DNA of 64,000 nt from Actinomycetospora cinnamomea (GTDB lineage: Bacteria; Actinomycetota; Actinomycetes; Mycobacteriales; Pseudonocardiaceae): contig NZ_QEKW01000013.1 in assembly GCF_003096675.1 (NCBI RefSeq), forward strand, positions 62,001 to 126,000. Direction: 5' to 3'. Below the pieces are notes generated by a model, which was given only the letters and a program-made list of their open reading frames with translations, did no database searches and was not told where the DNA came from. This document shows positions 18,209 through 25,923 of this stretch, in pieces. The position numbers were made by a program, and so were the translations under genes. The first letter of the stretch is position 1; the number at the start of each line of letters is the position of its first letter.

Positions 18209-18433
18209 GTGACCGAGCAGGCGGACACCGCGGAGGTGCTCCGGCGCCTCGACGAGCTCGTGGCCCTCGTGCGCAGTGTGGACACGCGGTTGGCGCGCCT
18301 GGAGCAGGCCCGGAGCGCGCGTCAGCCGCTCGGTGAGGACCCGGACGTCGGGCGCCCCCGCCGCCTGGACCTGACCGAGGCGATGGAGGACGCCGCGCGG
18401 GTGGGGCTCGTCGGGAGGGCCGGCGCGACCTGA
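18209..18433 (+). CDS. Small coiled-coil-like protein, unknown function
   Basis: 74 residues. The first 40 form a probable amphipathic helix with heptad-like leucines (VLRRLDELVALVRSVDTRLARLE), suggesting a short coiled coil; the C-terminal half is Arg/Asp-rich. There is no signal or membrane segment. The GTG at 18209 has a strong GAGGAGGAG ribosome site. It is divergent from the synthetase-dehydrogenase operon and shares its intergenic DosR-like box. I do not recognise a family. About 190 bases without a clear gene follow it. Confidence 0.65.
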   Translation: MTEQADTAEVLRRLDELVALVRSVDTRLARLEQARSARQPLGEDPDVGRPRRLDLTEAMEDAARVGLVGRAGAT

Positions 18434-18626
18434 CCCCGTCGCACGGCGCCAGGAGGTGGGCGCGCCGAGACCGCCGGCCGCCCCTCGCGGGGGGAGGTGA
18501 GGTACGGCCGACGGTCCGGTCGCCCCCGAGGTGCTCGTCGCGCCCGGTGGCGCCGTCAACCCTAGGGCGGCGTCCTCCTCCCGACGATCACCCGGCGGCG
18601 CCAACTCCGCCCAAGGATCTCGGCCG

Positions 18627-18881
18627 TCAGCCGCACTCGCTCAGACGCTGCCGGGCGAGGCGCTCGAGCAGCTCGGGCAGGGCACCGGGAGGCGCGCCGG
18701 CGAGGTCGCGCCGGCACTGCGTGACGGTCGCGGACACGACCGCGGCGTGGCGCCCGGGGAACTCCGCCACCAACCGGGCGACGGCGTGGGGCACCGTGCC
18801 CCCGTGCGCGCTGGTGCCGGTGAGGTCGGGGCCGCCGACGGCGGGACGCGAGCGGGGGGCCTGCGGTGTCCGGAGAGTCAT
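18627..18881 (-). CDS. Three-helix-bundle domain protein, unknown function
   Basis: 84 residues. A disordered start is followed by three predicted helices (HAVARLVAEFPGRHAAVV, VTQCRRDLAG, LPELLERLARQRL). The pattern recalls the small three-helix bundle dimerisation domain common in actinobacterial stress proteins, but I could not test this. I chose the ATG at 18879-18881 with AGGACG upstream; a longer GTG/ATG start at 18938 would add 19 residues without a ribosome site. A perfect DosR-like box (18954-18967) lies 73 bases upstream. Confidence 0.65.
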   Translation of the reverse strand: MTLRTPQAPRSRPAVGGPDLTGTSAHGGTVPHAVARLVAEFPGRHAAVVSATVTQCRRDLAGAPPGALPELLERLARQRLSECG

Positions 18882-18953
18882 CGCGTCCTGTTCTGTCGGT
18901 GGGCAGGGGCCGCGCTGCCCGGCATCGTGGCCGCACACCCCGACAGCGCGGCA

Positions 18954-18967
18954 GGGCCGAACGTCCC
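18954..18967. promoter_or_regulatory. DosR-box-like palindrome, identical to the one before devR
   Basis: GGGCCGAACGTCCC fits GGGNC-N4-GNCCC. The 17-base word GCAGGGCCGAACGTCCC is identical here and at 36199-36215 upstream of devR. It precedes the small three-helix gene. Confidence 0.5.
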
Positions 18968-18972
18968 GAGCG

Positions 18973-19389
18973 TCACCCGAGCCGGACGTTGTGCGCGCCC
19001 ACCAGCCCGTGGCGCAGCACGCGCCGCACCGGCGTCCGCGGGTGCTCGATGCTCAGGAGCCCGCCGTGCTCGCGGAACCTCCGGGTCCCGTGGAGCAGCG
19101 CCGTGCAGCCGCGGAGCCCCAGGAACTCCAGCAGCGCGAGGTCGAGCCGGAAGACATCCCGGCAGGGGTCGCTGGCGGAGGCGAGCACCAGCGCGGCGCC
19201 GGAGCTGGTGAAGAAGGTGAGGGCCCCACCGAGGTGTAGCCGCCAGGGGACGCCCTGCCCGCCGTCGGCCTCCTGGTGCGAGATGACGATCTGGGTACCG
19301 GCCGCTCGGACCTCGTCCACGCAACTGCGGACATGTGGCGCCACCGCCAGGTCGCTCTCGAACACGATGAGGGCATCGCCGTTGTGCAT
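18973..19389 (-). CDS. STAS-domain-like protein
   Basis: 138 residues. The start (DALIVFESDLAVAPHVRSCVDEV) and end (RLDLALLEFLGLRGCTALLH) match the strands and helices of a STAS/anti-sigma-antagonist fold, with an insertion of about 30 residues in the middle. The usual phosphorylatable serine (DSSG) is not evident, so partner switching by phosphorylation is doubtful. The ATG at 19387-19389 is preferred to an upstream in-frame GTG. It lies downstream of hsp20 on the same strand behind a hairpin terminator. Regulatory role only inferred. Confidence 0.6.
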   Translation of the reverse strand: MHNGDALIVFESDLAVAPHVRSCVDEVRAAGTQIVISHQEADGGQGVPWRLHLGGALTFFTSSGAALVLASASDPCRDVFRLDLALLEFLGLRGCTALLHGTRRFREHGGLLSIEHPRTPVRRVLRHGLVGAHNVRLG

Positions 19390-19527
19390 CCGTCCTGTCG
19401 CCCCCACACCTGATCTGTGTGCTGCGGCGCCCGACGGTCCGTGGACCGCCATGCGCCGAGCACGCCAAGATCCCAGGTACGGGCGTCCGGAGCAAGCGAA
19501 CGAAACAATTGTCCTGAGAACGAGGGC

Positions 19528-19560
19528 GAGCGGGCCGGGCCGTCGATGCCCGGCCCGCTC
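19528..19560. terminator. Hairpin terminator after hsp20
   Basis: A perfect 13-base stem (GAGCGGGCCGGGC pairing with GCCCGGCCCGCTC) with a 7-base loop lies 10 bases beyond the hsp20 stop on its strand. No U-tract is present, as is common for actinobacterial terminators. An unusually AT-rich patch, AACAATTG, lies just beyond (19506-19512). Confidence 0.75.
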
Positions 19561-19570
19561 GGTGCCGGCG

Positions 19571-20041
19571 TCAGCCCTTCTCGATCGCGATCGTGGTGGG
19601 CTCGGCGCCCTTCTCGGGCTCGGGCATCGGGACGCGCACCATGAGCATCCCGTCCTTGTACGACGCGGTCACCGCGCCCGGGTCCACACCGTCCGGCAGC
19701 GGCAGCCGGCGGGCGAAGGTGCCGTAGCGCAGCTCGTGCCGGTGATACCCCTTGTCCTCGGTGTCCTCGGTGACCTTGCGTTCGGCCCGCAGGTCGAGGA
19801 TGCCGTCCGCCACCGTCAGCGACAGGTCCTTGTCCGGGTCGATGCCCGGGATCTCGGCCTTGATCACCAGGTCGCCGTTCTCGCGGTACTCGTCGACCTT
19901 GATGACCTCCTCGGGCGCCCGCAGGGCCGGCTGGTCCCACATCCGCGCGGGGAAGGCACGCATCCAGTCGTCGAACATGCGGTCGAACTGCCTGAAGACG
20001 TCGGTCGAGGTCGTGGGGTTCTGGCGTCGGATGATTGACAT
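19571..20041 (-). CDS. Hsp20/alpha-crystallin small heat-shock protein
   Basis: 156 residues. A flexible N-terminus (DVFRQFDRMFDDWMRAF) precedes the alpha-crystallin domain at about 45-140 (ENGDLVIKAEIPGIDPD, TFARRLPLPDGVDP, YKDGMLMVRVP), followed by a short C-terminal tail. It is an ATP-independent holdase that forms oligomers and prevents aggregation; HspX/Acr of M. tuberculosis is the best-known DosR target. The ATG at 20039-20041 has GGAGGTG upstream. A near DosR box, GGGACCAACGGCCT (20091-20104, one mismatch), lies 50 bases upstream. Confidence 0.95.
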   Translation of the reverse strand: MSIIRRQNPTTSTDVFRQFDRMFDDWMRAFPARMWDQPALRAPEEVIKVDEYRENGDLVIKAEIPGIDPDKDLSLTVADGILDLRAERKVTEDTEDKGYHRHELRYGTFARRLPLPDGVDPGAVTASYKDGMLMVRVPMPEPEKGAEPTTIAIEKG

Positions 20042-20090
20042 GTTCTCCACCTCCGTCACGGACGCTCCGCCCGCCCGCGGCCGGGTTCCA

Positions 20091-20104
20091 GGGACCAACG
20101 GCCT
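20091..20104. promoter_or_regulatory. DosR-box-like element upstream of hsp20 (one mismatch)
   Basis: GGGACCAACGGCCT departs from GGGNC-N4-GNCCC only in the last base. It is in the 168-base divergent region between hsp20 and the pseudokinase gene. Confidence 0.45.
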
Positions 20105-20209
20105 GCGACCGACGAACGTCCGGTCCCCCACCGCGGGTGCCTGCGACCGTGTCGACCCCACGCCCGGCACCCGAGAGTCGTCGTCAGCCCAGCCCGTGCG
20201 GAGGACGTC

Positions 20210-21484
20210 GTGGACCAGGTCGACACCGGAGCCACCGGTCCCGTCGTCGCCCGCCGGTACCACCTCGGACGTCGCCTGACCGCCGACCGGCGCCGCCGCG
20301 TCCACGAGGCATGGGACGCACGGCTGCAGCGCACGGTCGCTCTGGTCCTCGTCACGCCCGCGCCCGGCACCGACCCCGACCCCGACCCGACCCTGCCGAC
20401 GTCACCGGGGGCCGCGGTCCACCTGCACCATCCTGGCCTCGTCGAGCTCTACGACGGCGGCGTCCACCAGGGGCAGCTCTTCCTGGTGTGCCAGCGCGTG
20501 CCTGGGCCCACGCTCGCGAGCTCGGGGCGGCACGGCGCCGAGCTCGCCGACCTCGTGTGCCGCCTGGCCCTGACGCTCGCCCCCGTCCACCGGATCCGCG
20601 CCGCCCATGGCGCCCTCACCCCGGAGTGCGTCCTGCTCGGCGGTCCCCACCCGATGATCGCCGACTGCGGCGTCGCCGCCCTCGTCGAGCGCTGGGCCGG
20701 GCCACCCGCCTCGAGCCGGTACCGCGCGCCGGAGCAGCTCGCCGGCGGGACCGGCCCACCCGCCGACGTCTACGCGCTGGGCCGGATGCTGCTCGCCGCT
20801 CGGGCGGGGCGCGAGGTGCGCGCCCTGGCGCGCCGGATGACCGCCGAGGACCCGCACGCTCGTCCGACCGTCGACGAGGTGGCCACGGCCCTGGCCGCCC
20901 AGCACACCACGGACCACCCCGCGCCCAGCGCCGGCCGCCGGACCCGGCGGCTCGCCGGGGCTGCCGCCGCGGCGGCGATCGTCGTGGGTCTCGCCCTGGG
21001 GGCGGCGTCGGCGCTGCCGCTGGGCACGCCGTCCTCCGGGGGCGCCTCGGCGCTCGTCGCGCCCCCGGTGCCGGGAGCGCCGAGCGCGGCGCCCGCCTCC
21101 TCGCGGCCGGCCCCGATCTCGGACCCGCGTCCACCGCTCGCGACCGACCAGGTGTCGCCGGCCGCGGCGAGCACCGAGGACGACGGTGAGGGGCCGTCCT
21201 CCACCGCGCGGGTCGCCGTGCCCACGACCCCATCGACCACCACGCGAGCGACCACGACCGACGCCGCCCCGTCGGCCCGTGAGCCCTCCTCGTCCCCGCC
21301 GACCCACGCGTCGTCCGTGTCGTCGCGCCCGTCATCGTCGGCCGAGCCCACCTCGGAACCCACCTCCGAGCCCACCTCCGAGCCCACCTCCGAGCGGACC
21401 TCCGAGCCCACGTCCGAGGAGCCGCGCACGGCGCGCACCTCCGCGCCCGCGGCCTCCTCGTCCGACACCGCCACCGGCGGCTGA
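20210..21484 (+). CDS. Membrane-anchored Ser/Thr kinase-like protein, probably a pseudokinase
   Basis: 424 residues. Residues 12-230 follow the Hanks kinase fold (RYHLGRRL glycine loop, SSRYRAPEQL activation segment, ADVYALGRML), but key residues are gone: the VAIK lysine is replaced (VALVLV, 43-48), HRD...N becomes HGALTPEC (133-140) and DFG is DCG (152-154). One TM helix at about 246-267 is followed by a Ser/Thr/Pro-rich extracytoplasmic tail with EPTS repeats. It probably acts as a scaffold rather than a kinase. GTG at 20210 with GGAGG upstream. It ends 10 bases from a convergent gene. Confidence 0.82.
   Translation: MDQVDTGATGPVVARRYHLGRRLTADRRRRVHEAWDARLQRTVALVLVTPAPGTDPDPDPTLPTSPGAAVHLHHPGLVELYDGGVHQGQLFLVCQRVPGPTLASSGRHGAELADLVCRLALTLAPVHRIRAAHGALTPECVLLGGPHPMIADCGVAALVERWAGPPASSRYRAPEQLAGGTGPPADVYALGRMLLAARAGREVRALARRMTAEDPHARPTVDEVATALAAQHTTDHPAPSAGRRTRRLAGAAAAAAIVVGLALGAASALPLGTPSSGGASALVAPPVPGAPSAAPASSRPAPISDPRPPLATDQVSPAAASTEDDGEGPSSTARVAVPTTPSTTTRATTTDAAPSAREPSSSPPTHASSVSSRPSSSAEPTSEPTSEPTSEPTSERTSEPTSEEPRTARTSAPAASSSDTATGG
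21344..21415. repeat. 12-base tandem repeat encoding EPTS units
   Basis: Six copies of GAGCCCACCTCC or close variants encode Glu-Pro-Thr-Ser repeats in the extracytoplasmic tail of the kinase-like protein. The unit keeps the frame. Confidence 0.9.
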
Positions 21485-21499
21485 GCGGGCTTCCTCAGC
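21480..21499. terminator. Short bidirectional hairpin spanning two convergent stop codons
   Basis: GCTGAG and CTCAGC form a six-base stem around an eight-base loop; the TGA of the kinase-like gene and the TGA of the opposing membrane gene both fall within the stem arms. Possible shared terminator; short, so uncertain. Confidence 0.35.
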
Positions 21500-21839
21500 G
21501 CCACCGCGTGGTGGCGTGGCGCAGGGTCGCGAGGGCCCAGAGCGCGAGGACGAGGAGGACGAGCACGGCCAGCGCCGTCGCGCTCGCGGTCAGGACGGTC
21601 ACGATCGCGACGAGCACCGCGACCAGGCCCAGGGCGGCCGGGGCCCGTAGCGCCACCGGGTCGGCCGGTTCCCGCCACGCCCCGCTGACGAGGGCGGCCG
21701 CGGCGGCGAGCGCCGTCACGAGCAGGGCGGTGCCGCGGACCCCGGCGAGCAGCTCGGCGCCCGCCGGCGTCGAGCCGAACACCCAGACCACGACCGCCGC
21801 CGCGACCAGCACCCCGGCAGCGGAGTCCCGCCGGTTCAC
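21495..21839 (-). CDS. Small integral membrane protein, unknown function
   Basis: 114 residues with four hydrophobic segments (about 8-25, 34-52, 68-84, 86-104) and charged ends RRD and RHATTRWR. No catalytic motif seen. The GTG overlaps the stop of the hibernation-factor gene (GTGA), making it the third gene of a coupled DUF1876-HPF-membrane operon. It could anchor or report membrane state to the ribosome factor, but that is a guess from position only. Confidence 0.7.
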   Translation of the reverse strand: MNRRDSAAGVLVAAAVVVWVFGSTPAGAELLAGVRGTALLVTALAAAAALVSGAWREPADPVALRAPAALGLVAVLVAIVTVLTASATALAVLVLLVLALWALATLRHATTRWR

Positions 21840-22609
21840 CGCACCGGCCCTCGGCGGATCTCCGCGGCACCGGCGTCCACGTCGACGAGGACGGCCCGGC
21901 CGCGCTCGTCGAGGTGGACGACGCGGGCGCGTCCCGCGCCGGGGTCGTGGAAGAACAGGAACGGCAGCGCGGCGAGGCGCAGGTGCTCCACCGCCCGCTC
22001 GGGGCCCGAGACCCGCGCCGGCCGACCGCTGGTGGTCACGCCGTCCGGGGGCGGCAGGGCCGGAGCGGATCCGTCGTCGAGGGCCACGCGCCGCCCCGTC
22101 GGCCCGCCGCGGTAGGCGACGGCACGCCGGCGGGTGGTCCGCTCGACGAACAGGTGGAAGGCCTCCCGGCGGCCCTCCATGATCGCGACGGCGTCGGCCA
22201 CCGAGGTCGGGACCGCCTGCACCACGTCGTGACGGGCGATGCCGGTGTCGGTGCCGCCGTCGTCGGGGCGAGCGGGGCGCCGGGGCCGTCGCCGGGCGTG
22301 GGCGTCGAGGACCTGGCGGCGCAGCCGGTCGACGAGCAGGTCGACGGCCTCACGGGGCGCGTCGGCGACGACGTGGGCGTGGAGCCGGCCACCGGCGAGG
22401 TCCACGTGCGCGCTCGCGACGACCGGATGCTCCCGCGCCGGGTCGTCGTGCCGCACGACCCGGATGCGGGCGGGGCCGGTCGGGTCCACGCCGTGGTCGA
22501 GGGCGTGCAGGACCTTCGCGTGGGCGTACTCGGCGAGATCGGTGGCGATCCGTCCGCGCAGCTCGATCACGGGCGGGGGAACGCGCGAGGCCGGAGCGCC
22601 GGGGGTCAT
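21836..22609 (-). CDS. Ribosome hibernation factor (HPF/RafS-like) with two C-terminal dimerisation-type domains
   Basis: 257 residues. About 14-105 resemble the HPF/YfiA N-terminal domain (VIELRGRIATDLAEYAHAKV, then a beta strand HVDLAGGRLHAHVV). Two S30AE C-terminal-like units follow at about 130-180 (VADAVAIMEGRREAFHLFVER) and 205-250 (AVEHLRLAALPFLFFHDP). A doubled C-terminal unit is also reported for mycobacterial hypoxia factors (RafS type). It would bind the 30S decoding region and stabilise idle ribosomes. Its ATG overlaps the DUF1876 stop. N-terminal basic residues are fewer than in long HPF. Confidence 0.82.
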   Translation of the reverse strand: MTPGAPASRVPPPVIELRGRIATDLAEYAHAKVLHALDHGVDPTGPARIRVVRHDDPAREHPVVASAHVDLAGGRLHAHVVADAPREAVDLLVDRLRRQVLDAHARRRPRRPARPDDGGTDTGIARHDVVQAVPTSVADAVAIMEGRREAFHLFVERTTRRRAVAYRGGPTGRRVALDDGSAPALPPPDGVTTSGRPARVSGPERAVEHLRLAALPFLFFHDPGAGRARVVHLDERGRAVLVDVDAGAAEIRRGPVR

Positions 22610-22953
22610 GGCGAGGACGGTGTCCCCACCTCCCGCCGCGGGGCAGGGCCGTTCGACCCGGTCGCGGCCTGCCCGAGGGCCGGGCGCCCGTAGGCGTTGG
22701 CGAAGGCGTCGTCGAGGGCGTGGTCCCCGAGCCGGTGCCCGAGCTCCACGAGCGCCCGGGCCGCCGCCGCCTCGCGCCCGATGGTCGTCACGGCCGGGTG
22801 GTCGGGCCACCGGACCGCGCGGCCCTCGACGGCGAGCACCTCGCCGGGGCCGAGGACGTCGTCGGGCGAGCTGTCGAGCACGGCGCGGGCCCAGGTGGTG
22901 CCGTCGTCGTCCTCGAACGTCAGGGTCACCGTCCACGTGCTGGCCGTCGTCAT
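22606..22953 (-). CDS. DUF1876-like protein, first gene of hibernation operon
   Basis: 115 residues. Residues 5-85 align with DUF1876 features seen in the gene at 11629: WTVTLTFEDDDGTTWARA, VEGRAVRWPDHP, IGREAAAARALVELGH. The C-terminal 30 residues are disordered. The ATG at 22951-22953 starts an operon with an HPF-like factor and a membrane protein, which strengthens the idea that DUF1876 works at the ribosome. A perfect DosR-like box (22990-23003) lies 37 bases upstream. Confidence 0.8.
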   Translation of the reverse strand: MTTASTWTVTLTFEDDDGTTWARAVLDSSPDDVLGPGEVLAVEGRAVRWPDHPAVTTIGREAAAARALVELGHRLGDHALDDAFANAYGRPALGQAATGSNGPAPRREVGTPSSP

Positions 22954-22989
22954 GCAATGACCCTCGCCCGCGCCGGGCGGCGACCGGAC

Positions 22990-23003
22990 GGGTCGGAGGT
23001 CCC
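22990..23003. promoter_or_regulatory. DosR-box-like palindrome before DUF1876-HPF operon
   Basis: GGGTCGGAGGTCCC fits GGGNC-N4-GNCCC. It lies 37 bases upstream of the operon start in the 61-base gap after the PEP synthase gene. Confidence 0.5.
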
Positions 23004-23014
23004 CGATCAGGAGG

Positions 23015-25357
23015 TCACCGGTCGCTGCGTGCGCGACCGCGGGCGGCGTCGAGCAGCACCCGCCGCTCCGCGCGCCCGATCGCCGCGCGGACGGCGTCGA
23101 CCGCGTGCGGGTCCACCGACACCGCGTCGATCCCTGCCCGGACGAGCACCTCGGTGAACTCCGGGCGCCGGGTCGGGGCCTGGCCGCACAGCGACGAGGG
23201 CACGCCGCGCCGGCGCGCGGTGGCGATGATGCGCTCGATGGCGTCGACCACGGCGGCGTCGCCCTCGTCGTACACCTCCGCGCAGCGCTCGCTGTCCCGG
23301 TCGACCCCGAGGACCAGCTGGGTGAGGTCGTTGCTGCCGATCGAGACGCCGTCGATCCCGCACGCGATGTACTCGGGCAGACGGAAGACCACCGACGGCA
23401 CCTCGGCGGTCAGCCACCGCTGCAGCCCCCGCTGGCGACCGAGGGGGCTCGCGTCGACCAGCTCGAGGCAGGCCTCGAGCTCCCAGCGGGTGCGGACGAA
23501 CGGCAGCATGACGTGCAGGTTCGGTGCCTGCTCGCGGACCCGGGCCAGGGCGCGCAGCTCGAGGCCGAACACCTCGGGCTCGCGCAGGTACCGGTAGGCA
23601 CCGCGATAGCCGATCATCGGGTTGCTCTCGACCGGCTCGTGGTGCTCGCCCCCGGTCAGCCCGCGGAACTCGTTGCTGCGCAGGTCGGTGGTCCGGTAGA
23701 TCACCGGCCGCGGGGCGAACGCCGTGGCGATCGTGGTCACGGACGCGGCGACGCGGTCGACGAACCGCTCCTGCTCCCCGCGCGCCACGACCTCGCGGGG
23801 GTGCACGCCGCCCAGCGCCGCGGTCAGCAGGAACTCCGCCCGCAGGAGGCCGACGCCGTCCACACCGGGGCGTGCCGCGACCCGCTCCGCCGCCTCGGGC
23901 AGGGCGAGGTTGACGTGGACCTCGGTGGCCAGTGGCTCCGCCTCGCTCGCCGTGACCGTGGTGGGCGCGGGGAGGCCCGGCGTGCGCAGCGCGACCTCGG
24001 CGGGGGGCACCGTGGCGACGGCGGTGCCGGCGGTGTGGTCACCGTCGAGCACCTCGCCGGTCGACCCGTCGACGGTGACGACCTGCCCGTCGGCGAGCGC
24101 GGCGGTGGCGCGGCGGGTCCCGACCACGCAGGGCAGCCCGAGCTCGCGTGCCGCGATCGCGGCGTGGCACGTGGCGCCGCCCGTGTCGGTGACGACTGCC
24201 GCCGCCCGGCGCAGGGCCGGCAGCCAGTCGGGGTTGGTGAGCGGCGCGACCAGCACCTCGCCCGGCTGCAGGGCGGCGCCCTCCTCCGGCGCGTGCAGGA
24301 CGCGGACCGCGCCGGCGACCCGACCCGGCGTGGCGGGGAGCCCGCGCAGCAGGACCGCACCCCGGGAGGGCCGGCCACCGTCGATCCCTGTGGTGATCGG
24401 ACGGGCCTGCACGAGCCACAGCCGCTCGCCGTCGTGCGCCCACTCGACGTCCTGGGGCGTGCCGTAGTGCGCCTCCACGCGGCGGGCGAGCGCCGCGACC
24501 TCGACGATCTCGTCGGGGGCGAGCACCGGTGCCCCGCCGCGCTCGGGGTCCACGGGCAGGGTGAGGTCGGCGCCGTCGGGCCCGCGCACGACCTCGTGGG
24601 TCTGCTCGCCGATCTGCACCGACCGCAGCCGCAGCCGCGACCCGTCGACGGCGACCTCGTAGGTGTCGGGCTCGACCGCGCCGGAGACCACGACCTCGCC
24701 CTGGCCCAGGGCCGCCTCGACGAGCACGGTGCCCCGCTCGCCGGTGCGGGGGTCGGCGGTGAACGCGACCCCGGCGCGCTGCGCGGGCACCATCGCCTGG
24801 ACGACCACCGCGATTGCGGGCTCGGCCGTGTAGCCGCGGGCGGCCCGGTAGGCGACGACGCGCGCTCCGAACAACGACGCCCAGCAGTCGACGATGCGCG
24901 CCACCAGCTCGTCGGCGTCGCGCACGTTGGTGAAGGAGGCGTTCATGCCGGCGAACGACGCCTGCGCACCGTCCTCCCCCACCGCCGACGACCGCACGGC
25001 GACCACGGGCGCGCCGAGGCGCCGCCACGCCGCCCGGACGTGCTCCTCGAGGGCCGCGGGCATCCCCGCCGCCCGCACGCGCCCGGCCAGCGCCTCGCAC
25101 AGGTCCGGGAGCCGGGCGGGCGACGCGGACCGGGCATCGTCGTGCCCGGCCGACAGCGAGGCCCGCACGCCCGCGGCGTCCATGGCGGCCCGGTAGGCCT
25201 CGGCCGGCAGCACGAACCCGTCGGGCACCGGGAACCCGGCGGCGATCAGTTCGCCGAGGTGGGCGGCCTTGCCCCCGACCTGCTCCGCGTCACCGGCGCG
25301 GACGTCCGACAGGGGCCGGACGGCGCTCGCCGTCGGACGCTCGGTGGTGGTGCTCAC
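23015..25357 (-). CDS. ppsA: Phosphoenolpyruvate synthase
   Basis: 780 residues. ATP-grasp domain at about 15-335 (GGKAAHLGEL, VAVRSSAVGEDG, DVEWAHDGERLWLVQARP), phospho-histidine swivelling domain with the histidine at about 398 (GGATCHAAIA), and PEP-utilising TIM barrel (LRAEFLL, SIGSNDLTQ, catalytic cysteine about 724 in SLCGQAP). It converts pyruvate, ATP and water to PEP, AMP and phosphate, feeding gluconeogenesis. GTG at 25355-25357 with GGGAGG. Length is close to E. coli PpsA (792). A weak palindrome, GGGCGGAAGGTCCT, lies about 90 bases upstream. Confidence 0.93.
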   Translation of the reverse strand: MSTTTERPTASAVRPLSDVRAGDAEQVGGKAAHLGELIAAGFPVPDGFVLPAEAYRAAMDAAGVRASLSAGHDDARSASPARLPDLCEALAGRVRAAGMPAALEEHVRAAWRRLGAPVVAVRSSAVGEDGAQASFAGMNASFTNVRDADELVARIVDCWASLFGARVVAYRAARGYTAEPAIAVVVQAMVPAQRAGVAFTADPRTGERGTVLVEAALGQGEVVVSGAVEPDTYEVAVDGSRLRLRSVQIGEQTHEVVRGPDGADLTLPVDPERGGAPVLAPDEIVEVAALARRVEAHYGTPQDVEWAHDGERLWLVQARPITTGIDGGRPSRGAVLLRGLPATPGRVAGAVRVLHAPEEGAALQPGEVLVAPLTNPDWLPALRRAAAVVTDTGGATCHAAIAARELGLPCVVGTRRATAALADGQVVTVDGSTGEVLDGDHTAGTAVATVPPAEVALRTPGLPAPTTVTASEAEPLATEVHVNLALPEAAERVAARPGVDGVGLLRAEFLLTAALGGVHPREVVARGEQERFVDRVAASVTTIATAFAPRPVIYRTTDLRSNEFRGLTGGEHHEPVESNPMIGYRGAYRYLREPEVFGLELRALARVREQAPNLHVMLPFVRTRWELEACLELVDASPLGRQRGLQRWLTAEVPSVVFRLPEYIACGIDGVSIGSNDLTQLVLGVDRDSERCAEVYDEGDAAVVDAIERIIATARRRGVPSSLCGQAPTRRPEFTEVLVRAGIDAVSVDPHAVDAVRAAIGRAERRVLLDAARGRARSDR

Positions 25358-25472
25358 GGGGCCTCCCGACCGGGTGCGGTGCGTGCGCTGAGCAGCCACC
25401 GTCGGCCGCCGACCCGGCCGGGCCCCAGGGGCGGGCGGCCCGCGGGCGCGGGGCGGAAGGTCCTGCGGCACC

Positions 25473-25676
25473 TCACGCCACGCGATGGGCGACGCCGGCG
25501 GTCACCTCGCGCGGACCGGCGACGACCTCTCCTCGCGGCGCCGGCCCGCGGGCCGGCGCCGCATCCTCCGTGGTGGGGCGAGGTCGGGTGAGGTGGCGGT
25601 CGAGTAGGTCGAGCAGGAGCATGAGGACGATCAGACCGGGTGGCAGGGCCACCGGGACCCAGAGCCAGGCGGTCAC
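25473..25676 (-). CDS. Possible small single-TM membrane protein
   Basis: 67 residues if started at the GTG at 25674-25676. One strong hydrophobic helix (TAWLWVPVALPPGLIVLMLLLDLL) is followed by a basic and acidic tail. No clear ribosome site is visible, and an in-frame ATG at 25784 would add a basic leader. I do not recognise the family; coding status rests on the sharp hydrophobic/charged pattern. About 250 bases before the histidine ammonia-lyase start hold no other gene but include the inverted repeat GGACC-TCC-GGTCC at 25758-25770. Confidence 0.4.
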   Translation of the reverse strand: MTAWLWVPVALPPGLIVLMLLLDLLDRHLTRPRPTTEDAAPARGPAPRGEVVAGPREVTAGVAHRVA

Positions 25677-25923
25677 GACCCGCAGCCTCGTCGCGGTGCC
25701 GCGCCCGTCCAGGGCCCCGGGACGGCTGGGCCTGCGGGCCACGGTCCCGGCTCCCCGGGACCTCCGGTCCTTCCGCGTGCGCACCGACGAAGGACGAGGG
25801 TGGCGGATCGTCGCGGGCGCTCCCCTCGCGACGCCGGGGGCGCCGCGCCACGCGGGACCTCCGGTGGCGCGACCAGGGACGTTCGGCGCTCGGCCGGCGC
25901 GCCGCGTCGCGCAGGCTGCGGGT

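Noticed and set aside
18433-18627. Search for a gene in the gap between two small genes
   Set aside because: No frame with a ribosome site or protein-like composition; a partial palindrome near 18503 is too weak to call.
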